Shown: piece by piece, positions 16,711 to 24,528 of the stretch | Layout of the letters: every line of letters begins with the position of its first letter | Position numbering within the stretch: position 1 is the stretch's first letter | Assembly (NCBI RefSeq): GCF_015356865.1 | Contig: NZ_JAAFZA010000059.1 | Coordinates: 1-50,094 of the forward strand | Source of the DNA: Catenulispora pinisilvae | GTDB lineage: Bacteria > Actinomycetota > Actinomycetes > Streptomycetales > Catenulisporaceae | Direction: 5' to 3' | DNA length: 50,094 bases | The notes under the pieces: generated by a model | Seen by the model: only the letters and a program-made list of their open reading frames with translations | Databases searched by the model: none | What the model was told of the DNA's origin: nothing | Made by a program: the position numbers and the translations under genes

Positions 16711-16845
16711 ATGGCGTCGAAGAAGGCCCCGGCTCAGCAGAGCAGCGTCAACATGAGCTATGTCGGCGCGAAGGAGATCACCCTGATCTTCCTCGCGATG
16801 ATCGTGCTGGCCGGCGCCGCGGCGGCGTTCGCGCTACTTGGCTGA
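16711..16845 (+). CDS. 44-aa single-span membrane protein
   Basis: A very small protein: a polar, basic head (M-A-S-K-K-A-P-A-Q-Q) and one hydrophobic helix over about residues 24-43 (I-T-L-I-F-L-A-M-I-V-L-A-G-A-A-A). The ATG at 16711 is preferred over 16702 because the AAAGG ending at 16700 gives proper spacing. Another small gene follows 35 bases downstream in the same direction. Function unknown. Confidence 0.6.
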   Translation: MASKKAPAQQSSVNMSYVGAKEITLIFLAMIVLAGAAAAFALLG

Positions 16846-16879
16846 CCATCCGGGGATTCAACTCTGACGGGAGTGGACC

Positions 16880-17095
16880 ATGGAAGGCATCATCGGCAAA
16901 CGGATCCTCCGGTGCTCCGACGGGCACCTGTTCATCTCCTCCGAGTCCTCGCGCCTACTGCTGTCGCTGCACTTCGGCTCACGGCGGCTGATGAAGTGCC
17001 CGGTCGACGGCCGGCTGCGGATGATGTCGAACGTCGAGTCCAAGGACCTCCCGGAGAGCGAAGTGCTGCGGCTCATCGCGGAGAACGGCGGCTGA
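16880..17095 (+). CDS. 71-aa conserved small protein with two cysteines
   Basis: A small soluble protein with C-S-D-G-H-L-F at residues 12-18 and K-C-P-V-D-G-R at about 39-45, joined by a strand-rich stretch (S-R-L-L-L-S-L-H-F-G-S-R-R-L-M). The spacing of Cys, His and Cys suggests a small zinc-binding or half-ribbon fold. GGGAG lies six bases before the ATG. I recall similar short proteins in other actinobacteria but cannot name a function. Confidence 0.7.
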   Translation: MEGIIGKRILRCSDGHLFISSESSRLLLSLHFGSRRLMKCPVDGRLRMMSNVESKDLPESEVLRLIAENGG

Positions 17096-17180
17096 GGAGC
17101 GGACCGGCCGTTCCCCCGGCGGCCACGGGCCGAAAGCCCGCGCGGGAGCCGGCTCGCACCGACCGGCGCCGCGTACCGGT

Positions 17181-17220
17181 CAATCCGGCAGCCGCTCCGA
17201 TCAGTCCGGCAGCCGCTCCG
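17181..17220 (-). repeat. Duplication of the last codons and stop of the Lrp gene
   Basis: The 16-base core TCCGGCAGCCGCTCCG occurs at 17184-17199 and 17205-17220, period 21. On the minus strand the gene ends E-R-L-P-D-stop and the following copy again reads S-E-R-L-P-D-stop in frame. Confidence 0.85.
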
Positions 17221-17659
17221 GCACCGCCTTGTGCACCTGCTTGAAGATCACCGAGGTCCGGAACCCGGTGACCTCACGCCGCTTGGCCAGCCGGTCGGCC
17301 AGGAACACGTGCAGCCGGTCCAGGTCGGGCACGCCGACGTGCAGCACGAAATCGTCCCCGCCGGACAGCACGAACGTGCTCAGCACCTCCGGCAACCCGG
17401 AGGCGAACTCCGAGAACGCGTCGATCACACTCCGACTCAGCGGCCTGATCTGCACCGCGACCAGCGCCTGCACGCTGCGGTTGAGAGCCGCGGTATCGAT
17501 CTCGGCGTGATAGCCGCGGATGACGCCGCGCCGAGTCAGAGACCTGACCCGCTCCAGGCACGTCGACGGCGCGACGCCGAGCGCGCGGGCCAGTTCCCGG
17601 TTCGACTGCCGTGCGTCGGCCTGGAGGAGGCGGACGATCTCCGCATCGAGCTGATCCAT
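17201..17659 (-). CDS. Lrp/AsnC-family transcriptional regulator
   Basis: A 152-aa protein with the standard two domains: an N-terminal helix-turn-helix (L-D-A-E-I-V-R-L-L-Q-A-D-A-R-Q-S-N-R-E-L-A) and a C-terminal RAM ligand-binding domain (V-L-S-T-F-V-L-S-G-G-D-D-F-V-L-H-V). Such proteins sense amino acids or related metabolites and assemble into octamers. The gene that usually sits divergent from such a regulator is missing: the next gene upstream is a VOC protein on the same strand, 97 bases away. Target unknown. Confidence 0.93.
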   Translation of the reverse strand: MDQLDAEIVRLLQADARQSNRELARALGVAPSTCLERVRSLTRRGVIRGYHAEIDTAALNRSVQALVAVQIRPLSRSVIDAFSEFASGLPEVLSTFVLSGGDDFVLHVGVPDLDRLHVFLADRLAKRREVTGFRTSVIFKQVHKAVPERLPD

Positions 17660-17717
17660 GGTCCGATCCTGGCAAAGTCCGGCCGCCGGTGCCGCCTGCG
17701 CCTGCTAGCCAATTAGC

Positions 17718-17770
17718 CAGTCGGTCAGTCGGTCAGTCGGTCAGTCCAGCAATCCATCAGTCGGTCAAAG
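17718..17770 (-). repeat. 8-base tandem repeat containing the VOC stop codon
   Basis: On the minus strand the unit CTGACCGA is repeated after the gene end TTG ACC GAC TGA, with one degenerate gap. Each unit again carries TGA. Confidence 0.85.
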
Positions 17771-18122
17771 ACTTCTTAGGCCGCAGCACACAGAACTCGT
17801 TGCCCTCCGGATCAGCGAGCACCACCCACGTCGCGTCAGGCCCCTGACCCACATCGACCCGCTGCGCGCCCAGCGCGATGAGGCGCGCCACCTCGGCATC
17901 GCGGTCGTCGGGCACCAGGTCGATGTGCAGCCGGTTCTTGCCTGCCTTCTCCTCCGGCACCGCCAGGAAGCACAGCCCGGGGTAGGTATCGGGGTCGGCG
18001 CCGACCACCGTCTCGTCCTCATCCTCGATCAGCACCCGGTAATCGAGGGCGGCGGCCCAGAACCTACCGAGTGCGGCGGGATCGGCGGCGTCGACGCTGA
18101 TGTGGTAGATGCGGCTGGGCAC
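17757..18122 (-). CDS. VOC-family (glyoxalase-like) protein
   Basis: A 121-aa single-unit vicinal-oxygen-chelate protein. It shows the repeated beta-alpha-beta-beta-beta plan: I-Y-H-I-S-V-D-A-A-D-P-A-A-L-G-R-F-W at the start and R-L-H-I-D-L-V, D-P-E-G-N-E-F-C-V-L at the end. The His and Glu in these strands are at the usual metal or ligand positions. Such stand-alone proteins may be lyases, dioxygenase-like enzymes or drug-binding proteins; the exact role is not predictable. A GTG start is used. Confidence 0.88.
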   Translation of the reverse strand: MPSRIYHISVDAADPAALGRFWAAALDYRVLIEDEDETVVGADPDTYPGLCFLAVPEEKAGKNRLHIDLVPDDRDAEVARLIALGAQRVDVGQGPDATWVVLADPEGNEFCVLRPKKSLTD

Positions 18123-18179
18123 GTGGTGCGCCTTTCGTCGGAGGCAGGGCGTGGCAGACGGGGACAGTGAAGCACACCC

Positions 18180-18725
18180 CTACAACAGCCCCGCGATCCC
18201 GGCCTCCGCCCAAGCGATCCGCAGCTTCCCCGGCGTCCCGACCAGCTGTCCCGGCGCCTTACCGGACGCCTCGACCAGCGCCTTCTCTACGTTCGTCCCG
18301 CCCATCGCGGCGTAGAAGCGCTGCGCGTCGTGGTTCTGCTCCAGCACCCACAGATACATCGCCTGCCTCCGCGCACGTTCCGCCACCGCTGCCGCGGCCC
18401 GCCGCACCAGCGCGCCGCCGACGCCGGTGCGCTGCCGGCCGTGCCGGACGTGGAGGTTGTCGACCAGGCTGCCCCAGCGTTCGTCCTCGTCCAGCACCAG
18501 GTGCAGGAAGCCGGCCGGGCCCGCCTCGTCCTCGGCCAGGACGGTCAGGGTTCCGGCCGGGGCCGCCAGCCGTGCCGACCACACCTGCTCGCGGTCGGTG
18601 AGGACGTCGCCGTCCAGGTACGCGTCGGAGTAGGCGCCGCGGTAGTGGCGGCGCCAGCTGGCGGCGTGGAGCTGCGCGACGGTCGAGGCGTCCTCGGTCA
18701 GGGCCGTGCGAAAGGTCAGTGCCAC
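18180..18725 (-). CDS. GNAT-family N-acetyltransferase
   Basis: A 181-aa acetyltransferase. The acetyl-CoA pyrophosphate loop is R-Q-R-T-G-V-G-G-A-L near residue 97-106 (Q/R-x-x-G-x-G/A), preceded by the beta-4 strand V-D-N-L-H-V and followed by L-W-V-L-E-Q-N and A-Q-R-F-Y-A-A-M-G, the GNAT C-terminal signature. It follows the epimerase-type gene by 13 bases and is probably co-transcribed. The acceptor is unknown. Confidence 0.9.
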   Translation of the reverse strand: MALTFRTALTEDASTVAQLHAASWRRHYRGAYSDAYLDGDVLTDREQVWSARLAAPAGTLTVLAEDEAGPAGFLHLVLDEDERWGSLVDNLHVRHGRQRTGVGGALVRRAAAAVAERARRQAMYLWVLEQNHDAQRFYAAMGGTNVEKALVEASGKAPGQLVGTPGKLRIAWAEAGIAGLL

Positions 18726-18738
18726 GCTGAAGTGGATA

Positions 18739-19623
18739 TCACGTCCCGAAGTAGTGCCCCTCGTCCAAATCCGCGATCAGCCCCGGCCGCACCGGCGCCC
18801 ACCCCAGCGTCTGCCGGGTCAGCGTCGCGGACGCGGGCTGGTCGGTGGCGAGCAGCGGGCCGAGGAAGCCGAAGTCCTCGGGTGGGAGCGCGGCGGTCGG
18901 GACGTTCAGGTGGCGTCCGATGGCCGCGGCGATGTCGCCGGTCGGCACGCCCTCGTCGCCGACCGCCTGGAGCACCGAGCCGGCCGTGGCCTTCTCCAGC
19001 GCCAGGCGGAACAGGACTGCGGCGTCCTTGACGTGGACCGCCGGCCAGCGGCTGCCGCCGTCGCCGACGTAGCCGGAGGTGCCGCGCTCGCGCGCCAGGC
19101 CGATCAGGCGGGCCACGAAGCCGTGCTCGTCGCCCGCGCCGTGGACCGAGCGGGGAAGGCGCACGACCGAGGGCCGGACGCCGCGCGCCGCGAAGTCCAG
19201 GGCCACGCGGGCGTTGGCGTCGCGGCCGGCCGCGGGGGTGTCCGGGGCCGCGGAGTCGAGTTCGGTGGCGACGCGGCCCGGGACCGCCGGCGTCCCGGAC
19301 GTCACGACCAGCGGCTTGCCCGAGCCCTGGAGCGCGCCGCCGAGCGCCTGGATCGCGGTGCGGTCGGCGTCGATGGCGCCCTGGAAGTCGCTGAAGTCGT
19401 GGATGAACGCCAGGTGGATCACGCCGTCGCAGCCCTTGGCCGCGGCGGCCAGGGTGTCCGGATCACCCAGCTCGCCGCGCACCGCCTCGGCCCCGGCCGC
19501 ACGCAGCGCCGCCTCCGACGCGTCGGAGCGGGCCAGGCCGAGCACCTGGTGCCCGGCCGCCAGCAGTTCCGGGACGACGGCCGAGCCGACCCAGCCGGAC
19601 GCGCCGGTGACGAACACCCGCAT
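18739..19623 (-). CDS. NAD-dependent epimerase/dehydratase-type SDR
   Basis: A 294-aa extended SDR. V-T-G-A-S-G-W-V-G-S at residues 4-13 binds NAD(P). The usual Y-x-x-x-K pair is not obvious: the region after the V-V-T-S-G-T strand has no clear YxxxK, so it may belong to the atypical NAD-binding subgroup. The start at 19623 is preceded by GGGAGG and begins the Rossmann fold directly. It forms a likely operon with the GNAT gene downstream. Confidence 0.88.
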   Translation of the reverse strand: MRVFVTGASGWVGSAVVPELLAAGHQVLGLARSDASEAALRAAGAEAVRGELGDPDTLAAAAKGCDGVIHLAFIHDFSDFQGAIDADRTAIQALGGALQGSGKPLVVTSGTPAVPGRVATELDSAAPDTPAAGRDANARVALDFAARGVRPSVVRLPRSVHGAGDEHGFVARLIGLARERGTSGYVGDGGSRWPAVHVKDAAVLFRLALEKATAGSVLQAVGDEGVPTGDIAAAIGRHLNVPTAALPPEDFGFLGPLLATDQPASATLTRQTLGWAPVRPGLIADLDEGHYFGT

Positions 19624-19747
19624 GCGAGACCTCCCGATCCGGACCCCTGTGGACGCGATCAGGCTAAGCACGGCCGCGTTGCGCGGGCGCGCCGAGCGCC
19701 GCCAGCCGTGCGATGCGGGCGGGGCTGGCGGCGGGAGAACAGTCATC

Positions 19748-19772
19748 TAGGGCATTAGGGCATTAGGGCTTG
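19748..19772 (-). repeat. GGGCATTA-type short tandem repeat
   Basis: About three units of an octamer (TAGGGCAT type) lie immediately downstream of the reductase stop at 19780. Here the unit does not clearly derive from the coding end. Confidence 0.6.
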
Positions 19773-19779
19773 AGGGTTC

Positions 19780-20466
19780 TCAGCCCTCGTCCGAGTGCTC
19801 CGAGTAGTCAGGCGTAGCGGGCAAAGCCTGCCCAGCCCGCAACGCAGCCACCGCCAGCTCCGCCTCAGCAGGCCGGTACTCCTCCCCATACAAAGCCCCC
19901 GCGCGCCGGGGCGCCTCCATCGGCCCGGCATCCGCCAGCCCGCCGAGGTCGGCGACGGCGAAGCCGGCGTCGTCGATCAGGCCGGCGACCACCTGCTTCG
20001 CGTCGGCGTCGTCGCCGGCCATGAACAGCACCACCCGCTGCTCCGCCGGGCGCCCGGCCTCGCTCGCCTGGAACGCGGCGGTCAGGGTGTTGAACGACTT
20101 CACCAACCGGGCGCCGGGCATCCGCCGCTGGTTGAACTCGGCGGCCGTCTGGCCGTCGGGCAGGGTCTGCGAGCCCTCGCGGCCGAACTGGTTCGTCGTG
20201 TCGATCACGATCTTCCCGGCCAGCGGGCCGGCCTCGGCCAGCGCCGCGTCGACCTGCGTCCACGGCACCGACAGGAACACCACGTCGCCGAACGCCGCGG
20301 CCTCGGCGACCGTCCCGGCCCTGGCGCGCTCGCCCAGTTTCGCGGCGTCGGCCTCCAGCCGTGCCTGGTCCCGGCTGAAGGACAACAGCACCTCGTGCCC
20401 GGCCGCGACCCACAGCCGCGCCGCGTTGCCGCCGATCCGGCCCGCTCCGATGACACCGATCTTCAT
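19780..20466 (-). CDS. NADPH-dependent F420 reductase-like oxidoreductase
   Basis: A 228-aa protein of the F420-dependent NADP oxidoreductase family. G-V-I-G-A-G-R-I-G-G at residues 4-13 is the dinucleotide motif, then V-F-L-S-V-P-W near 63-69 and V-I-D-T-T-N-Q-F near 87-94, all typical. It may move hydride between NADPH and F420, or be one of the many related dinucleotide-binding enzymes with another substrate. GGAGG lies just before the ATG. It is divergent from a MarR-PDZ protein, with a perfect 22-base palindrome between them, so both genes are probably under that regulator. Confidence 0.88.
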   Translation of the reverse strand: MKIGVIGAGRIGGNAARLWVAAGHEVLLSFSRDQARLEADAAKLGERARAGTVAEAAAFGDVVFLSVPWTQVDAALAEAGPLAGKIVIDTTNQFGREGSQTLPDGQTAAEFNQRRMPGARLVKSFNTLTAAFQASEAGRPAEQRVVLFMAGDDADAKQVVAGLIDDAGFAVADLGGLADAGPMEAPRRAGALYGEEYRPAEAELAVAALRAGQALPATPDYSEHSDEG

Positions 20467-20498
20467 GACGCCTCCACCCGTTCGGAAACACCCTGCAA

Positions 20499-20520
20499 AT
20501 TAGCTTGGGCCCAAGCTAAT
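20499..20520. promoter_or_regulatory. 22-base perfect palindrome, MarR-PDZ operator
   Basis: ATTAGCTTGGG (20499-20509) and CCCAAGCTAAT (20510-20520) are exact inverse complements. The site lies 33 bases from each start codon of the divergent reductase and MarR-PDZ genes and covers the -35 area of the latter. It very likely binds the MarR-PDZ dimer and controls both genes. Confidence 0.8.
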
Positions 20521-20540
20521 GCACTAAGCGGTATCAGGGG

Positions 20541-20546
20541 TAGAGT
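20541..20546 (+). promoter_or_regulatory. -10 element for a leaderless marR-PDZ mRNA
   Basis: TAGAGT ends six bases before the GTG start at 20553, so transcription would begin at the start codon. No ribosome site is visible. The -35 is weak and lies inside the palindromic operator. Confidence 0.45.
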
Positions 20547-20552
20547 CAGGCC

Positions 20553-21551
20553 GTGGGTACGAAACCGAGGCCTAAGCCCAGGCCGGGGCTGGATTCGGAG
20601 CTGGAGCCGGAGGCCGGGCCGGAACCCGGGCCGGAGCCGGAGCGGGAGCCGGGGCCGAGCCAGCCGGCGGCGCACGGCGAGGCCGCCGCGGACTCCGTCG
20701 ACCGCCTCCTCGCCTCCTGGAACGAGACCAGACCCGACCTCGACCTGTCCCCGGTGGCGATCTTCGCCCGCGTCAACCGGCTGAACCGCACCTTCGACGC
20801 CGAACTCGAGACCACCTTCAACGAGCACGGCCTGAACGCCGCCGAGTTCTACAGCCTCGTCACCCTGCGCCGCCTCGGCGAGCCCGACGGCGTCTCGCAA
20901 CGCCGCCTGATGCGGGCCCTGAACCTCAGCTCCGGCACCATCAGCACCCGGGTGGACCGCCTCGTGGAACGCGGACTGGTCACCCGCGACGTGGATCCGG
21001 CCGACCGCCGCAACAGCCGCGTCGCCCTCACCGCCCAGGGCATCGCGCTGTTCGAACGCGTCACCCCCGCGCACATCGCCACCGAGAACCGGCTGCTGGC
21101 CGCCCTGGACCCCACGCAGCGCGATCAGCTCATTGATCTCCTCCGCGCACTGCTGGTCTCGCTGGAAGGCACGAACCCCGAGCCCACCTTCCCGCGCCTG
21201 GGCTTCACCCTGGCCCCCGCACACGTCACCATGGCCATCCGCCGGGCAGCCGGCCTGCCGGAGACCGTGGGCCTGATCGTCCGCGCCGTCGAGCCCGGCG
21301 GCCGGGCCGAGCAGGCCGGGACGATGGTCGGGGACGTGCTCACCAGCGCCGACGAACAGCCGCTGCGCTCGATCGCCAGCCTGTACGCGGCCATCAACAA
21401 CGCCGCCGAGAAGGGCGTCCTGCCCCTCGGGGTGCTGCGCGGGGAGAAGACGCCGGCCACCCTGCGGCTCGACATCGGCCCCCGCCCCGGCGACCAGCCG
21501 CAGCCCACTGACATCGCGCCTTCTCCGCGGGTGCAGGAACACCAGCTTTAG
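20553..21551 (+). CDS. MarR regulator fused to a C-terminal PDZ domain
   Basis: A 332-aa protein, about twice the length of a usual MarR. A Pro/Glu-rich repeat head (residues 1-40) is followed by a full MarR winged helix (about 60-205; S-Q-R-R-L-M-R-A-L-N-L-S-S-G-T-I-S-T-R-V-D-R-L, and the wing D-P-A-D-R-R-N-S-R-V-A-L-T). Residues about 213-310 form a PDZ domain of the HtrA/DegS type: L-G-F-T-L, then G-L-I-V-R-A-V-E-P-G-G-R-A-E-Q-A-G and V-G-D-V-L-T-S-A-D. PDZ domains bind peptide C-termini, so this regulator might sense a peptide or protein end. The architecture is unusual. The two assignments are each strong. Confidence 0.9.
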   Translation: MGTKPRPKPRPGLDSELEPEAGPEPGPEPEREPGPSQPAAHGEAAADSVDRLLASWNETRPDLDLSPVAIFARVNRLNRTFDAELETTFNEHGLNAAEFYSLVTLRRLGEPDGVSQRRLMRALNLSSGTISTRVDRLVERGLVTRDVDPADRRNSRVALTAQGIALFERVTPAHIATENRLLAALDPTQRDQLIDLLRALLVSLEGTNPEPTFPRLGFTLAPAHVTMAIRRAAGLPETVGLIVRAVEPGGRAEQAGTMVGDVLTSADEQPLRSIASLYAAINNAAEKGVLPLGVLRGEKTPATLRLDIGPRPGDQPQPTDIAPSPRVQEHQL

Positions 21552-21561
21552 GCGATTGCCG

Positions 21562-21624
21562 CACAGGTTCCTGCACAGATTCCTGAACAGGTTGCTGGAC
21601 AGGTTCCTAGGCAGGCACCTGGAC
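21562..21624 (+). repeat. CACAGGTTCCTG-type tandem repeat
   Basis: About five degenerate 12-14 base units (ACAGGTTCCTG, ACAGATTCCTG, ACAGGTTGCTG, ACAGGTTCCT) follow 11 bases after the MarR-PDZ stop. Confidence 0.7.
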
Positions 21625-21783
21625 GATTGACCGGCCGCCGCCCCGGCCCACCGAACCAAGTTCGCCGGCGGGCGATCGCGGCCGGGGATTCCGGCCGTTC
21701 GTTCGGCAAGGGTCCGTTCGACCTGCCGGATGCCCGAAGGTGGGGTCACCAACACGGTCGTTCGTCCGAGAGGCGGTCCTCCC

Positions 21784-22872
21784 ATGCCCGGTTCCCCGCA
21801 GTGGCCCCACCACGAATCCGTCGTCATCAGCAGCGGCGCGCGCACCGGCCTGCCGGTCATCATCGCCGTCCACTCCTCGGTGCTCGGCCCGGCCGGCGGC
21901 GGCTGCCGGATCTGGCGCTATCCGCGCTGGCAGGACGGGCTGGAGGACGCGCTGCGCCTCTCGGCCGCGATGACCGCCAAGTTCGCCGCGGCCGGGTTGG
22001 CGTGCGGCGGCGGCAAGACGGTCGTCGCGCTGCCGGAAGCGTACGACCTCACGCCGGATCGCAAGCACGACCTCCTGTCCGACATCGGCGACGCCGTCGA
22101 GGCGCTGGACGGCCGGTACGCGACCGCGCCGGACGTCGGCACCTCGGCCGAGGACATGGTGGTGATCGGCGAGCGCACCGGCCACGTCTTCTGCAAGCCG
22201 GCCGAGCACGGCGGCAGCGGCGGCTCCTCCCCGGCCACCGCCGACGGGACCCTCGCCGCGCTCCGGGCAGTCGGCGCCCGGCTGGGCGGCGGCACAGCGG
22301 ACGGGACCGACGGCACCGGCGGCACCGGTCCGCTACGCGGCCTGCGGCTGGCGGTCGTCGGGTTGGGGAACGTCGGATCACGGCTCGCCGATCTGCTCTC
22401 CGAGGCCGGCGCCGAACTCCTCCTCAGCGACATCGACCCGGGCAAGCGCAAGATCGCCGATCGCCTCGGCGCGGCGTGGACCGAACCGCACGAGGCGCTG
22501 ACCGCCGAGGTCGACATCGTCGTCCCGGCCGCACTCGGCGGAGTGCTGACCGAGCAGATCGTCCCGCAGCTACGCTGCCGCGCCGTGGTGGGACCGGCGA
22601 ACAACCAACTGGCGCTCCCACAGGTCGCTGATTCCCTCCAGGCACGCGGAATCGTGTGGGTCCCGGACTACATCGCCAGCGCCGGCGGCGTGATCCACGC
22701 CGTCACCCTGGAGCTCGATAAGCGCACGGAAGACGAGGCGCGGCAACGGGTCCGCGGAATCGAGCACACGGTCGCCGGGCTGTTGCAGGACGCTGACAGC
22801 CGCGGGGTGACGGTCGCGGCGGTGACGGAGGAGTTGGTGCGGGCGCGGCTGGCGACTGGGGATCGCGGGTAG
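21784..22872 (+). CDS. Glu/Leu/Phe/Val dehydrogenase (valine or phenylalanine type)
   Basis: A 362-aa NAD-dependent amino acid dehydrogenase that oxidatively deaminates a branched-chain or aromatic amino acid to its 2-oxo acid. G-P-A-G-G-G-C-R near the start, M-T-A-K-F-A-A-A-G-L with the substrate Lys, G-G-G-K with the catalytic Lys, and T-A-P-D-V-G-T-S-A-E-D-M are the family signatures. The NAD-binding G-L-G-N-V-G-S lies near residue 200. The start at 21784 is preferred over 21730 because of a purine-rich GAGAGGCGG nearby. It stands alone between two unrelated units. Leucine, valine and phenylalanine enzymes cannot be told apart by eye. Confidence 0.92.
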   Translation: MPGSPQWPHHESVVISSGARTGLPVIIAVHSSVLGPAGGGCRIWRYPRWQDGLEDALRLSAAMTAKFAAAGLACGGGKTVVALPEAYDLTPDRKHDLLSDIGDAVEALDGRYATAPDVGTSAEDMVVIGERTGHVFCKPAEHGGSGGSSPATADGTLAALRAVGARLGGGTADGTDGTGGTGPLRGLRLAVVGLGNVGSRLADLLSEAGAELLLSDIDPGKRKIADRLGAAWTEPHEALTAEVDIVVPAALGGVLTEQIVPQLRCRAVVGPANNQLALPQVADSLQARGIVWVPDYIASAGGVIHAVTLELDKRTEDEARQRVRGIEHTVAGLLQDADSRGVTVAAVTEELVRARLATGDRG

Positions 22873-22881
22873 GGGCTGTCT

Positions 22882-22945
22882 GGGTTCGGATCCCTTTGGA
22901 GGCCGGAGTTAGCAAGCCGGGTTACGGTTGATTTGTCGCTCAAAA
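22882..22945 (+). repeat. Dispersed repeat, short diverged copy 3
   Basis: TGGGTTCGG, then CTTTGGAGGCCGGAGTT, GCAAGCCGGGTTACGGTTG aligns with the first ~60 bases of copies 1 and 2 (TTTGGGG..GCTGG..GTTTGCGGGCCGGGTTGCGGTTG). Similarity is lower, and the rest of the element is missing. Confidence 0.5.
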
Positions 22946-23872
22946 ACCAATCTCCTCCGGAGCCAACACCAAATCGAACCCCATCCGCGTCCAAGCCCCG
23001 GCACCATGCGACCCGTCCGGGGCCGGCGTGTCCCGATAGTGCCCGACCTCGACCACCAAGCTGGCCTTCACTCCGAACACCGCGTCGTTGCCCAGATATG
23101 GGTCGCCCGCGACGAAGATGTGGGTGATCAGGGTCCGGTAGCCCGGTGCGGTCACCTTGAAGTGCAGGTGGGCCGGGCGCATGGGGCCGCGGGCGGTCGC
23201 GGTGAGGAGGTCGCCGACCGGGCCGTCGTGGGGGATCGGGTAGGGGGTCGGCAGGACCGTCCAGAAGCGGTATTCGCCGTGGTCCCCCGCGCGTAGCCAG
23301 CCGCGGGCCGCGGTGTGGCCGTCGGGGTACTGGACGTCGTAGAAGCCGTCTTCGTCGGCGCCCCAGATGTCCAGGCGTGCGCCGGGGATGGGGCTGCCGT
23401 CGGGTGCGAGTACCTGGCCTGAGACGTAGCACGGTGTGCCGGCTGCGCCGTGGGCGAGGTCGCCGCCGAGCGGGATCTCGGGGGCGCCGTCGACGAAGAA
23501 GGGGCCGAAGACGGTTGCCTCGGTGGTGCCGGGGGTCTTCGGTTCGTTGATCGCGACGGTCAGCATCGACAGGCCGAGGACGTCGGACAGCAGGATGAAC
23601 TCCTGCCGGCGGTCGTCGGTGATGTGGCCGGCGCGGGTCAGGAAGTCGATGCCGGCGTCCCATTCCTGCTGGCTGAGGCGGACGTCGCGGGCGAAGGCGT
23701 GCAGGTGCAGCACCAGGCTGTCCATGATCTGGTGCAGCCGGGGGTCGGCGGTCTTGGCGAAACTGGCCAGCACCTCGTCGGTGACGGCCTGCTCGCGGTC
23801 GACGTCCGGCTCCTGCTCGCGGTCGCCGTCCGGCTCCCGCTCCCGGTCGCCGCCCGGCTCCTCAACGCTCAT
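22940..23872 (-). CDS. Intradiol ring-cleavage dioxygenase, hydroxyquinol 1,2-dioxygenase type
   Basis: A 310-aa non-haem Fe(III) enzyme that opens hydroxyquinol or catechol rings between the two hydroxyls. The N-terminal part L-S-D-V-L-G-L-S-M-L-T-V-A-I-N and F-G-P-F-F-V-D-G-A-P are typical of hydroxyquinol enzymes. Iron ligands are expected at the Tyr in D-G-F-Y-D-V-Q-Y, the Tyr in P-T-P-Y-P-I-P, and the two His in R-P-A-H-L-H-F. The first 28 residues are Asp-Arg-Glu repeats from 18-base tandem units. It overlaps the CoA-transferase B gene by ATGA, tying it to 3-oxoadipate metabolism. Catechol as substrate is the alternative. Confidence 0.9.
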   Translation of the reverse strand: MSVEEPGGDREREPDGDREQEPDVDREQAVTDEVLASFAKTADPRLHQIMDSLVLHLHAFARDVRLSQQEWDAGIDFLTRAGHITDDRRQEFILLSDVLGLSMLTVAINEPKTPGTTEATVFGPFFVDGAPEIPLGGDLAHGAAGTPCYVSGQVLAPDGSPIPGARLDIWGADEDGFYDVQYPDGHTAARGWLRAGDHGEYRFWTVLPTPYPIPHDGPVGDLLTATARGPMRPAHLHFKVTAPGYRTLITHIFVAGDPYLGNDAVFGVKASLVVEVGHYRDTPAPDGSHGAGAWTRMGFDLVLAPEEIGF

Positions 23873-24528
23873 GCCTCATCCCTCCCCGGCTCGGCGCCGG
23901 TGAACCCGCTCAGCGGGACCTCCAAACGCCCCGCCAACTCGTCGATTCCCATGCCGAACGTCTCACGGACCACCACGCCCCGCGCGCCGAGGTCGAACAC
24001 CGCGTGGTCGGTGTAGACCCGGTCGACGCAGGCCAGCCCGGTCAACGGATACGTGCACCGGGGTACCAGCTTGGGCTCGCCGCTCTTGGCGAACAGCGTC
24101 ATCATGACGAACACGCTCCGGGCCCCGATCGCCAGGTCCATCGCCCCGCCGACGGCCGGGATGGCGTCCGGCTCCCCGGTGTGCCAGTTCGCCAGGTCCC
24201 CGGCCGCCGAGACCTGGAACCCGCCCAGCACGCAGATGTCCAGGTGGCCGCCGCGCATCATGGCGAACGAGTCGGCGTGGTGGAAGTACGACGCCCCGGG
24301 CAGCTCGGTCACCGGCGCCTTGCCGGCGTTGGTGAGGTCGGGGTCGATCTGCTCGCCGTGCGCCGCCGGGCCCATGTTCAGCATCCCGTTCTCGGTGTGC
24401 AGCACCACGCCGGAGTCGGCGGCCAGGTGGTCGGCGACCAGCGTCGGCAGTCCGATGCCGAGATTGACGAACGCCCCGCGCGGGATGTCGCTGGCGACCA
24501 GCGCGGCCATCTGCTGCTTGGTCAGCAC
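23869..24528 (-). CDS. pcaJ: 3-oxoadipate CoA-transferase, subunit B
   Basis: A 219-aa beta subunit of the 3-oxoacid CoA-transferase family. The active-site glutamate lies in H-T-E-N-G-M-L near residue 46, with G-I-G-L-P near 25 and G-G-A-M-D-L near 130. It moves CoA from succinyl-CoA to 3-oxoadipate. I chose the GTG at 24528, with GGGAGG seven bases upstream, over a GTG at 24546 that lacks a site. It overlaps subunit A by seven bases and the dioxygenase start by ATGA. The succinyl:3-oxoacid (ScoB) type cannot be excluded, but the dioxygenase context favours oxoadipate. Confidence 0.87.
   Translation of the reverse strand: MLTKQQMAALVASDIPRGAFVNLGIGLPTLVADHLAADSGVVLHTENGMLNMGPAAHGEQIDPDLTNAGKAPVTELPGASYFHHADSFAMMRGGHLDICVLGGFQVSAAGDLANWHTGEPDAIPAVGGAMDLAIGARSVFVMMTLFAKSGEPKLVPRCTYPLTGLACVDRVYTDHAVFDLGARGVVVRETFGMGIDELAGRLEVPLSGFTGAEPGRDEA

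Noticed and set aside
22882-22895. Possible tRNA T-arm (GGGTTCGGATCCC)
   Set aside because: The loop lacks the conserved A58, and no acceptor, D- or anticodon arm is found around it. It is better explained as part of the dispersed repeat.
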